Positions 1 to 5,294 of a stretch of 5,917 bases of DNA are shown here, piece after piece. Under the pieces are notes generated by a model that worked only from the letters and a program-made list of their open reading frames with translations, had not been told where the DNA came from and ran no database searches. Where the stretch lies: positions 1 through 5,917 of the forward strand of contig CAZGTQ010000375.1 of the NCBI GenBank assembly GCA_964528575.1, in the 5' to 3' direction. The stretch's first letter is position 1; the number at the start of each line of letters is the position of its first letter. The translations under genes were made by a program, and so were the position numbers. Source of the stretch: CAZGTQ01 sp964528575 (GTDB taxonomy: Bacteria > Planctomycetota > UBA1135 > GCA-002686595).

Positions 1-773
1 GCGGCCGGCCACGGCGCGTTGCGCATGAGCCGCCACGCGTGCGCGAGCGCCGACGCGGCGCCGCGCCGGTTGCGCGCCAGGCTCTGCATCGAGAGCTGGG
101 CGAGCGCGTGCAGCGCCAGCGCGTACGCGACGAGCAGCGCTCCGGCCGGCACGAGCAGCGCCGCGAGCGACGCGCGCGCGGCGGGCGCGTCGTCCGCGAG
201 CTCGAGCCCGAGCACGAGCGGACCGGCGATCACGACGCAGGCCGCCGCGAGCAGCGCGAGCAGCGAGAGCCACAGCCCCAGCGCCGAGCGCCCGAGCCCG
301 CGTCCCGCGCGCCACAGGATCGAGAGCGACGGCCCCGCAGCGCCCTCGCGCGTCGCGTCCCAGACCGCGCGGTCGCCGACGTACGCCAGGCCTGCCGCGA
401 GCCGGAACAGCGGCGGCGCCGCGAGGAGCGCGAGCGCGGCGCCCGCCGCGCGCCACGCGACACCGGCTCCGCCGGCCGCCGCCGTCCCCTCCGCGAGCGC
501 GAGCAGTAGTTGCGCGACGAGGATCTCGTGGACCGCGGCGGGGTAGACGAGCCCGCCGGCCCACGCCGCGCCCGGCCGCGCCGCGCGCGCCGCGGCCGCG
601 GCGAGCGCGTGCCGCGTCCGCGCGAGCGTCCACGCCTCGCTCGCCCCTCCGCGCGCCAGCGCGCCCCCACCCTGCGCACGCCACGCGACGAGCACCGCGG
701 GCACCGCGAGGGCGAGCACGCCGGCCAGCGCGACCGCCGGCGCCGGCGCGAGAGCCGGTTCGTCGGGAAGCAT
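1..773 (-). CDS. Polytopic membrane protein of unknown family, C-terminus cut by window edge
   Basis: This frame is open from an ATG at 773 to the left edge of the window, giving 257 visible residues and no stop, so the C-terminus is missing. I do not recognise the family. The protein is rich in Ala and Leu, with about five hydrophobic segments that look like membrane helices, near residues 8-30, 74-99, 105-136, 164-190 and 203-228. Arg-rich stretches lie between them (for example RTRHALAAAAARAARPG after the first helix, and SLARNRRGAASALAHAWRLM at the visible end). In-frame upstream sequence reaches a TGA at 797-795, so ATG 773 is the only ATG available; no clear Shine-Dalgarno sequence precedes it. 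The gene starts 48 bp after the pepP stop on the same strand, which suggests co-transcription. The other frames here encode Arg-rich or Ser-rich low-complexity products, whereas this frame gives a coherent membrane topology. No function can be assigned. Confidence 0.75.
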   Translation of the reverse strand, partial: MLPDEPALAPAPAVALAGVLALAVPAVLVAWRAQGGGALARGGASEAWTLARTRHALAAAAARAARPGAAWAGGLVYPAAVHEILVAQLLLALAEGTAAAGGAGVAWRAAGAALALLAAPPLFRLAAGLAYVGDRAVWDATREGAAGPSLSILWRAGRGLGRSALGLWLSLLALLAAACVVIAGPLVLGLELADDAPAARASLAALLVPAGALLVAYALALHALAQLSMQSLARNRRGAASALAHAWRLMRNAPWPA

Positions 774-821
774 CAGCCGCCGGTGCCCATCGCGTCACAG
801 ACTCCCGGCGGCGGACTGCGA

Positions 822-2174
822 TCAGCCCGCGGGCTGCAGCGACGCTCCGCTGCACACCGCCTCGACCTCCTCGATCTCCTTCGGGATGCCTGCGGTGAGA
901 TTCTCGTTCCCCCCGGGCGTGACGAGCACGTCGTCCTCGATGCGGATGCCGATGCCGCGCCAGCGCGCCTCGACCGTGTCGTCGTCCGGCGCGACGTAGA
1001 TGCCCGGCTCGACGGTCATGACCATCCCCGGCTCGAGCGGGCGCGACTCGCCCTCGTGCCAGTACGCGCCGCAGTCGTGCACGTCCAGCCCGAGCCAGTG
1101 CCCGGTGCGGTGCATGAAGAAGCGCCGGTACGTGCCCTCCTCGATCGCCCGGTCGATCGGCCCCGCGAGCAGACCGAGGTCGACGAGCCCCGCGACGATC
1201 TTCGCGAGCGCCGCCTCGTGCCCGTCGAGGAACCGGCGGCCGGGAGCGATCGCCTCGATCGCGGCCTTCTGCGCGTCGAGCACGATCTCGTACAGCGCGC
1301 GCTGCTCGCGGCTGAAGCGGCCGCCGATCGGGAACGTGCGGGTGACGTCGGACGCGTAGTACTCCCACTCCGCGCCCGCGTCGATCAGCAGCAGGTCGCC
1401 GTCGCGCAGCGGCTGGTCGTTCTCCACGTAGTGCAGGATGCACGCGTTCTCGCCGCCCGCGACGATGTTCGTGTACGCCGAGCCGGTGCTGCCGCGGCGC
1501 CGGAACGTGTAGCCGATCAGCGCGTCGATCTCCGCCTCGTTCATCCCGGGCCGCGCAACGCGCATCGCCTCGACGTGCGCCTCGCCCGAGAGCGCGGCCG
1601 CGCGGCGCATCCGCTCGATCTCCGCGGCGTTCTTGTGCAGCCGCTGCTCGTGCAGGAGCCGCGTCGGCTCGACCCACTCGCTCGGCGTGACGATGCCCTT
1701 CTTCGCCGCGGCCTTCGTCCCCTCGAGCGCCTCGACGAGCATCCGGTCGCGCGCCTCGTCCGCGCCGAAGTGGTGCACGATCCGCTCGTGGTTCTCGAGC
1801 AGCTCCGGCAGGCGTTCCTCGAGCTCCTCGAGCGGGTACGCGCGCTCGACGCCCAGCTCGCCCGGCGCCGCCTCGACGCCGAGCCGCCGCCCCGTCCACA
1901 CCTCCTCGTCGCGGTTCTTCGCGCGCAGGAAGAGCGACGCGCCCGGCTCGCTCGCGCGCGGCGCGAGCACGAGCACCGAGTCGGGCTCGGCGAACCCGCT
2001 CGCGTACCAGAAGTCGCTCGCGGGCCGGAAGCGGTATTCGCTGTCGGCGTTGCGCGTCTTGGTCGAGCCGCTGAACAGGACCGCGGCTGCGCGCTCGCGC
2101 GCGAGGGTCTCGAGGAGGCGCCGCCGGTTGTCGCGAAACATGGATGCCATCGGTGCGTTCGGTGCAGAGGCCAT
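822..2174 (-). CDS. pepP: Xaa-Pro aminopeptidase (M24B, PepP type)
   Basis: A 450-residue metallo-aminopeptidase of the usual PepP length, expected to remove N-terminal residues preceding proline from peptides in the cytoplasm. The N-terminal AMP_N domain covers about residues 12-145 (YRFRPASDFWYASGF at 47-61). The pita-bread catalytic domain covers about 180-435. All five dinuclear-metal ligands are present: D265 (LLLIDAGAEW), D276 (SDVTRTFP), H359 (TGHWLGLDVHD), E389 (TVEPGIYV) and E413 (IRIEDD). H248 and H366 fit the further conserved histidines of the family, so the enzyme should be active. The start is uncertain: ATGs at 2174, 2150 and 2141 are in frame. Homology favours 2141, because MFRDNRRRLL fits the family N-terminus and the eleven residues before it lie in a small direct repeat. 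No strong ribosome binding site precedes any of them. It lies 21 bp downstream of the exported-protein gene and 48 bp upstream of the membrane-protein gene. Confidence 0.96.
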   Translation of the reverse strand: MASAPNAPMASMFRDNRRRLLETLARERAAAVLFSGSTKTRNADSEYRFRPASDFWYASGFAEPDSVLVLAPRASEPGASLFLRAKNRDEEVWTGRRLGVEAAPGELGVERAYPLEELEERLPELLENHERIVHHFGADEARDRMLVEALEGTKAAAKKGIVTPSEWVEPTRLLHEQRLHKNAAEIERMRRAAALSGEAHVEAMRVARPGMNEAEIDALIGYTFRRRGSTGSAYTNIVAGGENACILHYVENDQPLRDGDLLLIDAGAEWEYYASDVTRTFPIGGRFSREQRALYEIVLDAQKAAIEAIAPGRRFLDGHEAALAKIVAGLVDLGLLAGPIDRAIEEGTYRRFFMHRTGHWLGLDVHDCGAYWHEGESRPLEPGMVMTVEPGIYVAPDDDTVEARWRGIGIRIEDDVLVTPGGNENLTAGIPKEIEEVEAVCSGASLQPAG

Positions 2175-2180
2175 CGGTGC
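2146..2180. repeat. 11-bp direct repeat around the pepP start codon
   Basis: The 11-mer GCCATCGGTGC occurs at 2146-2156 and again at 2170-2180, exactly 24 bp apart, with a partial third copy (TCGGTGC) at 2159-2165. On the minus strand each full copy carries an ATG in the pepP frame (2150 and 2174), so the peptide MAS is repeated with an eight-codon spacing. This looks like a local in-frame duplication that copied the start context. Confidence 0.7.
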
Positions 2181-2195
2181 AGGGTAGTTCGATGC

Positions 2196-3281
2196 TCAAG
2201 GGGCGGCGAGCGCGAAGCGCTCGGCCAGGGTCCAGATCGCGTCGAGCTTGCGCTCGCGCTCCGGGCCGTGCGGCAGGCGCACGACGATCGGCGCGAGGCC
2301 GTCGGGCTCCGGCGGCGGCTCGCCGGCGAAGCCGATCGAGCTCGGCACGCCGACGAGCGCGCCGAGGGCGAGGGCGAATCCGCGCAACCGCTCGAGCTCG
2401 GGATCGTCGCGCGCGAGCTCGACGCGCAGCCCGCTCGCCCGCAGCTTCGCGTACTCCTGCGGCGGCAGCGTCGTCGGCCACGACGGCCGGTACGGCATCG
2501 CGCGACCCCACAGCACGTGCGTCTCCTCGCCGGGGACGAGCGCGAGCTCGTGCGCCTCGCCGACCGTGTCGACGCGCTCCCAGTCGACGTACTCGATGCG
2601 CATCTCGAGGTCGGGCGGACACGGGATCACGACGCGCACGCGCGCCGGGTCGCCGGCGACGTGTCGCACGTCGATCTGCACGCCGTCGGGCTCGAGCGTG
2701 ACGCGCATCGTCGCGGTGGCGCCGCCGACGCGGAAGCCGTGCACCGCCATGCTCTGCTTGGTGTACCGCAGCGGATCGGCGTCGGGATCGGGCGGCGGGA
2801 GCAGCGGCCGCAGCGTCGCGCCGTCCGGCAGCGGGGCCGGCAGCCCGCCCGCGATCGCCGCGTGCGCGGCCGGGACGCCGGGCAGCATCTGCGGCAGGAG
2901 CGCGGCGAGCAGCGCGGGGTCCGAGCCGCACGCGACGAAGTGCTCCCACGCCGCCTCGCTGCGGCCGTGCACGCTCGCCAGCCGCGCGAGCCGCGCGCGG
3001 TCGGCGAGGTCGGTGTCCGCCTCGCGCGCGACCGCGACCCAGCGCTCCCACGGCGCGGCGGTCGTCCACGCGGGGTCGCCCAGGCCCGGCCACGGCGCGC
3101 CGAGGTCGGCGGGCACGGTGGCGGCGCCCACGCTCGCCCAGGCCGCCGACGCGGGGCCCGGGCCGAGGTCGACCGGCGCCGGCTCGTCGACCGGCGCCGG
3201 CTCGTGGGGCGGCGGGGGGTCGTCGGCTCCGCTCGCGCAGATCGCGCAGAGCGCGCACGCGAACAACAGGAGCGAGCGCAT
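2196..3281 (-). CDS. Exported protein of unknown function with proline-rich N-terminus
   Basis: A 361-residue protein that I do not recognise. It begins with a Sec-type signal peptide: MR, a hydrophobic core at about residues 4-16, and a plausible signal peptidase I site after ASGA at 16-19. The core contains Cys 9, 12 and 15, but none sits in a good lipobox, so a lipoprotein is less likely. A Pro/Glu-rich linker (21-44) with a duplicated EPAPVD follows, then an apparently helical region (about 70-145) and a probable beta-rich region (about 185-290, with TMRVTLEPDGVQIDVRHVAG at 191-210). It is probably periplasmic or outer-envelope. The frame stays open upstream to 3494, but the start at 3281 is chosen because the signal peptide begins there and the earlier residues look like non-coding translation across the divergent promoter region. 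It is the first gene of the leftward unit, 21 bp before pepP. It may act with the aminopeptidase or membrane protein, but the sequence does not show how. Confidence 0.8.
   Translation of the reverse strand: MRSLLLFACALCAICASGADDPPPPHEPAPVDEPAPVDLGPGPASAAWASVGAATVPADLGAPWPGLGDPAWTTAAPWERWVAVAREADTDLADRARLARLASVHGRSEAAWEHFVACGSDPALLAALLPQMLPGVPAAHAAIAGGLPAPLPDGATLRPLLPPPDPDADPLRYTKQSMAVHGFRVGGATATMRVTLEPDGVQIDVRHVAGDPARVRVVIPCPPDLEMRIEYVDWERVDTVGEAHELALVPGEETHVLWGRAMPYRPSWPTTLPPQEYAKLRASGLRVELARDDPELERLRGFALALGALVGVPSSIGFAGEPPPEPDGLAPIVVRLPHGPERERKLDAIWTLAERFALAAP
3168..3203. repeat. Two perfect tandem copies of an 18-bp unit inside the exported-protein gene
   Basis: GTCGACCGGCGCCGGCTC is present twice in tandem (3168-3185 and 3186-3203). 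Being 18 bp it preserves the reading frame and encodes the doubled EPAPVD in the linker just after the signal peptide. The unit itself contains short palindromes (GTCGAC, GGCGCC, GCCGGC). It probably arose by replication slippage, and copy number may vary between strains. Confidence 0.9.
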
Positions 3282-3289
3282 CGCAACCG

Positions 3290-3319
3290 AGCATAGCGCG
3301 CGCGGTCGGTGCTTGTCTC
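3290..3319 (-). promoter_or_regulatory. Candidate sigma-70 promoter for the leftward three-gene unit
   Basis: Read on the minus strand, GAGACA (3319-3314, four of six matches to the -35 consensus) is followed after 18 bp by TATGCT (3295-3290, four of six matches to the -10 consensus). The predicted transcription start falls near 3283, only a couple of bases before the ATG at 3281, so the mRNA would be nearly leaderless. That agrees with the absence of a Shine-Dalgarno sequence. The motif match is modest, so this is a prediction only. Confidence 0.35.
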
Positions 3320-3409
3320 GCGGGGGGAGCGGGGCGAGGATCTGGGGCTGCGCGGCCCGCGTGCCGCCCTCCCGCTGCCCTGTTCCATCCGCTATGGCGA
3401 CGACCGTAC

Positions 3410-3413
3410 GAGG
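3410..3413 (+). promoter_or_regulatory. Ribosome binding site deciding the GTG start of the Trm112-like gene
   Basis: GAGG lies six bases upstream of the GTG at 3420-3422. No comparable motif suits the ATG at 3309 in the same frame, and the residues between 3309 and 3420 do not resemble the family. The site therefore supports the shorter 86-residue protein. Confidence 0.6.
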
Positions 3414-3419
3414 CTGCCC

Positions 3420-3680
3420 GTGAGCGAGAGCCTGATCGACGACGAGCTGCTCCAGATCCTGGCGTGTCCCGAGACGCACCAGCCGCTGAAGCACGCCGAC
3501 GCGGACGTGCTCGCCGACCTGAACGCGCGCATCGAGGCGGGCAAGCTGAAGAACGTCGGCGGCGAAGTGGTCGCCGACGCGCTGCTCGCGGGGCTCGTGC
3601 GCGAGGACGGCAAGATCGTCTACCCCGTCCGGGACGGCATCCCCGTGCTCCTGGTCGACGAGGGCCTGCCGGTCGACTGA
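3420..3680 (+). CDS. Trm112/UPF0434-like small protein, long form without zinc cysteines
   Basis: An 86-residue protein starting at GTG 3420. The family signature is clear at both ends: LLQILACPETHQPLK (10-24) and IVYPVRDGIPVLLVDE (66-81), as in YcaR/UPF0434 and Trm112-type proteins. In eukaryotes and archaea, Trm112 is the activating subunit of several methyltransferases; the bacterial role is poorly defined. Only one Cys (C16) remains: the second Cys of the CxxC is replaced (CPET) and the distal pair is absent, so a structural zinc is not expected. Between the two motifs is an insert (about 26-60, LADLNARIEAGKLKNVGGEV and following) that makes it longer than the roughly 60-residue YcaR type. 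The frame remains open upstream to ATG 3309, giving 123 residues, but ribosome-site and homology evidence favour 3420. Its stop lies two bases before the eboE-like start, implying an operon and probable translational coupling. Confidence 0.88.
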   Translation: MSESLIDDELLQILACPETHQPLKHADADVLADLNARIEAGKLKNVGGEVVADALLAGLVREDGKIVYPVRDGIPVLLVDEGLPVD

Positions 3681-3682
3681 CG

Positions 3683-4975
3683 GTGCTCTGGACGCACCCC
3701 GACCATCCGCGTCACGGGGTTCGGCTCGCCTACTGCATGAACTTGCACGCGGCCGACGACCTGCGCGGCGTGTGCGCGGGCATCGAGTCGATCGCGGTGC
3801 CGCTGCGCGCGCGTATCGCGCCGGGCGCGCCGTTCGGCGTCGGCGCCTACCTGCCGGCGGCGGTCGCGCACGAGCTCGACCGCTCGGACGGCGGTCGCTC
3901 GTTCGCGCGCTTCCTCGCCGAGCGCGGCCTCGATCCGTTCACGTGGAACGCGTTCCCGTACGGCGGCTTCCACCGCCGCGGCCTCAAGCGCGGCGTGTTC
4001 CGCCCCGCGTGGTGGGAGCCCGAGCGCGCGGCGTTCACGCTCGCCGTCGCGCGCGTCGCCGCGGCGTGCGCGGGCGAGCCGACCGGCGGCCGCCACGTGT
4101 CGGTCAGCACGCACACCGGCGCGTTCGGCGCGGACGTCGCGGACGACGACGCGCGGCTCGAGTGCGCAGTCGGCTTCGCGCGCGCGGCGGTCGACCTCGC
4201 GGCGCTCGAGCGCGCGAGCGGCCACCGCGTCGTGCTCTCGCTCGAGGCGGAGCCGCGTGCGAGCGCGGGGAACACCGAGGAGCTCGTGCGCTTCCTGTGG
4301 CTGCTGCACGCGCGCGCGCCGGCGCTCGTCGCGGTCGAGCGCGAGCTCGACGAGGCGGACGTGACCCTTGCGCTCGAGCGCCACGTCGGCGCGTGCCTCG
4401 ACGCGTGCCACGCCGCGGTCGAGTTCGAGGAGCCCGAGCGCGCGGTCGCGAACGCGACGATGCGCCCGGGTCGTCTCGGCAAGCTGCAGTTCTCGAGCGC
4501 GCTCTCGCTCCCGCGCCCCGACGAGGACGAGGCGGGCCGCGAGCGCCTGTTCGCGCTCGCCGAGGACGTGTTCCTGCACCAGACGACGGCGCGGCGCGCG
4601 GACGGCACGCTCGCACGCGCGCTCGACCTGCCCGAGCTCGCGGAGCGCTGGCGCGCGGGCGACGCGGCGTGGCGGGGGAGCGTCGAGTGGCGCTGCCACT
4701 TCCACGTGCCGGTCGACGCGGCGGGCCCGTTCGACCCCGCCTCCGCCGGCGGCCTCGCGACGACGCGCGCACAGGCCGATGCGATCCTGGCACGCGCGCT
4801 CGAGCGGCCCGAGGACTGGGGGACCGACGAGCTGCACGTCGAGATCGAGACGTACACCTGGGACGTGCTGCCCGCGCTCGCGCGCGGCCCCGGCGCCCTG
4901 GTCGACGGCCTCGAGCGCGAGTACCGCCACGTGATGGGGCGCCTGGTCGCAGCCGGCTGGCGGCACGCGGTTTGA
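3683..4975 (+). CDS. eboE: EboE-like metabolite traffic protein (TIM-barrel sugar-phosphate isomerase/epimerase superfamily)
   Basis: A 430-residue protein matching EboE-type proteins along its whole length. Diagnostic segments are RLAYCMNLHA (14-23), DPFTWNAFPYGGFH (84-97), VLSLEAEP (184-191), ACLDACHAAVEFEEP (237-251), LGKLQFSSAL (265-274), VFLHQTT (296-302), CHFHVPVD (338-345) and LHVEIETYTWDVLPA (384-398). The superfamily is a metal-dependent TIM barrel; likely metal ligands are E188 or E190, D240, H243, H341 and E387 or E389, all in conserved positions, so the active site looks intact. EboE belongs to ebo clusters thought to move or process secondary-metabolite precursors towards the periplasm; its reaction is unknown. 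The start is GTG 3683, two bases after the preceding stop and about a dozen residues before the conserved RLAYC. There is no separate ribosome site, consistent with coupling; ATG 3737 would cut into the conserved motif. No eboA-D or eboF lies next to it here. Confidence 0.9.
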   Translation: MLWTHPDHPRHGVRLAYCMNLHAADDLRGVCAGIESIAVPLRARIAPGAPFGVGAYLPAAVAHELDRSDGGRSFARFLAERGLDPFTWNAFPYGGFHRRGLKRGVFRPAWWEPERAAFTLAVARVAAACAGEPTGGRHVSVSTHTGAFGADVADDDARLECAVGFARAAVDLAALERASGHRVVLSLEAEPRASAGNTEELVRFLWLLHARAPALVAVERELDEADVTLALERHVGACLDACHAAVEFEEPERAVANATMRPGRLGKLQFSSALSLPRPDEDEAGRERLFALAEDVFLHQTTARRADGTLARALDLPELAERWRAGDAAWRGSVEWRCHFHVPVDAAGPFDPASAGGLATTRAQADAILARALERPEDWGTDELHVEIETYTWDVLPALARGPGALVDGLEREYRHVMGRLVAAGWRHAV

Positions 4976-5000
4976 CCCGGCCGTTTTGCCGCCCGCCGCG

Positions 5001-5029
5001 TTGACACCGCCGGCGGCCGCGCGTATTTT
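5001..5029 (+). promoter_or_regulatory. Near-consensus sigma-70 promoter for tRNA-Glu
   Basis: A perfect -35 box TTGACA (5001-5006) is separated by exactly 17 bp from TATTTT (5024-5029), which matches TATAAT at four positions. Transcription should start near 5036, about 36 bases before the mature tRNA, leaving a 5' leader for RNase P to remove. The bases just after the -10 (CCTCGCG) are GC-rich, as in stringently controlled stable-RNA promoters; that control is inference. Confidence 0.8.
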
Positions 5030-5071
5030 CCTCGCGCCGATGCGGTTCCTAGGCGCCGCGGCACTCTCGGT

Positions 5072-5149
5072 GGCCCCTTCGTCTAGTCAGGCCTAGGACA
5101 CCAGGTTTTCATCCTGGCGACAGGGGTTCGAATCCCCTAGGGGTCACCA
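5072..5149 (+). tRNA. tRNA-Glu, anticodon UUC, with encoded CCA
   Basis: A complete cloverleaf can be drawn. The acceptor stem GGCCCCT (5072-5078) pairs with AGGGGTC (5139-5145), with one G-U at the second pair. The D arm begins at GTCT (5081). The anticodon stem CCAGG/CCTGG (5101-5105 and 5113-5117) encloses the seven-base loop TTTTCAT, with anticodon TTC at 5108-5110. The T arm is AGGGG, TTCGAAT, CCCCT. The discriminator is A5146 and CCA is encoded at 5147-5149. The CTAGTCAGG D loop and the AGGGGTTCGAATCCCCTAGGGG end are typical of bacterial tRNA-Glu. The strong promoter just upstream indicates independent transcription from the eboE-like unit. The DNA beyond the 3' end changes composition, so this tRNA is a candidate integration site. 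Confidence 0.97.
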
Positions 5150-5294
5150 TCTTCCCGCCGCGCGATCCGCGGGCGCTCGTGCTTATCGCATCGAGCCGCG
5201 CGCCGCCAGTTGGCATACGCGAGACGAGCGAAGCAGCGACGGGCCCTCACGCATCCTCGACAGTCTCGGTTCGGGGCCCGAGGGCGCCTCCCTA
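5150..5294. other. Intergenic region between tRNA-Glu and the DUF4143 gene
   Basis: No gene is supported in these 145 bases. Two weak inverted repeats are visible: CCGCG/CGCGG (5158-5162 and 5168-5172) after the tRNA, and CTCGG/CCGAG (5265-5269 and 5278-5282) downstream of the leftward DUF4143 stop. Neither has a T-tract, so neither can be called an intrinsic terminator. The GC-rich composition of the left part appears to fade across this region. Confidence 0.4.

Noticed and set aside
19..679. Plus-strand frames at 19-546 and 39-509 and a minus-strand frame at 230-679
   Set aside because: They encode Ser/Ala-rich or Arg-rich low-complexity products. The minus-strand frame from 773 to the window edge has coherent hydrophobic helices and fits the operon.
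510..3296. A 928-codon plus-strand open frame antisense to pepP and the exported-protein gene
   Set aside because: Its product is dominated by Arg, Ala, Asp and Val with no recognisable domain. It is the expected open antisense frame of very GC-rich genes, and the opposite strand holds a PepP with all metal ligands.
3313..3341. Rightward promoter TTGTCT with a 17-bp spacer and GAGGAT for the Trm112-like gene
   Set aside because: The -10 matches only three of six positions, and the region contains several equally weak alternatives.
3464..3682. N-terminal extension of the eboE-like frame upstream to ATG 3464
   Set aside because: It overlaps the Trm112-like gene, is an Arg-rich low-complexity run, and the family begins near the RLAYC motif. 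GTG 3683 is preferred.
3620..5064. Long open frames overlapping the eboE-like gene on both strands (3620-4966 minus, 3772-5004 plus, 3847-5064 minus)
   Set aside because: Their products are Arg/Ala-rich without motifs, while the 3683-4975 frame matches EboE over its full length.
5041..5097. An 18-codon frame starting at ATG 5041 running into the tRNA
   Set aside because: It lies mostly in the tRNA leader, has no ribosome binding site, and ends inside the tRNA D arm.
5158..5172. Inverted repeat after tRNA-Glu as an intrinsic terminator
   Set aside because: The stem is only 5 bp, there is no T-tract, and such short GC palindromes are expected by chance at this base composition.
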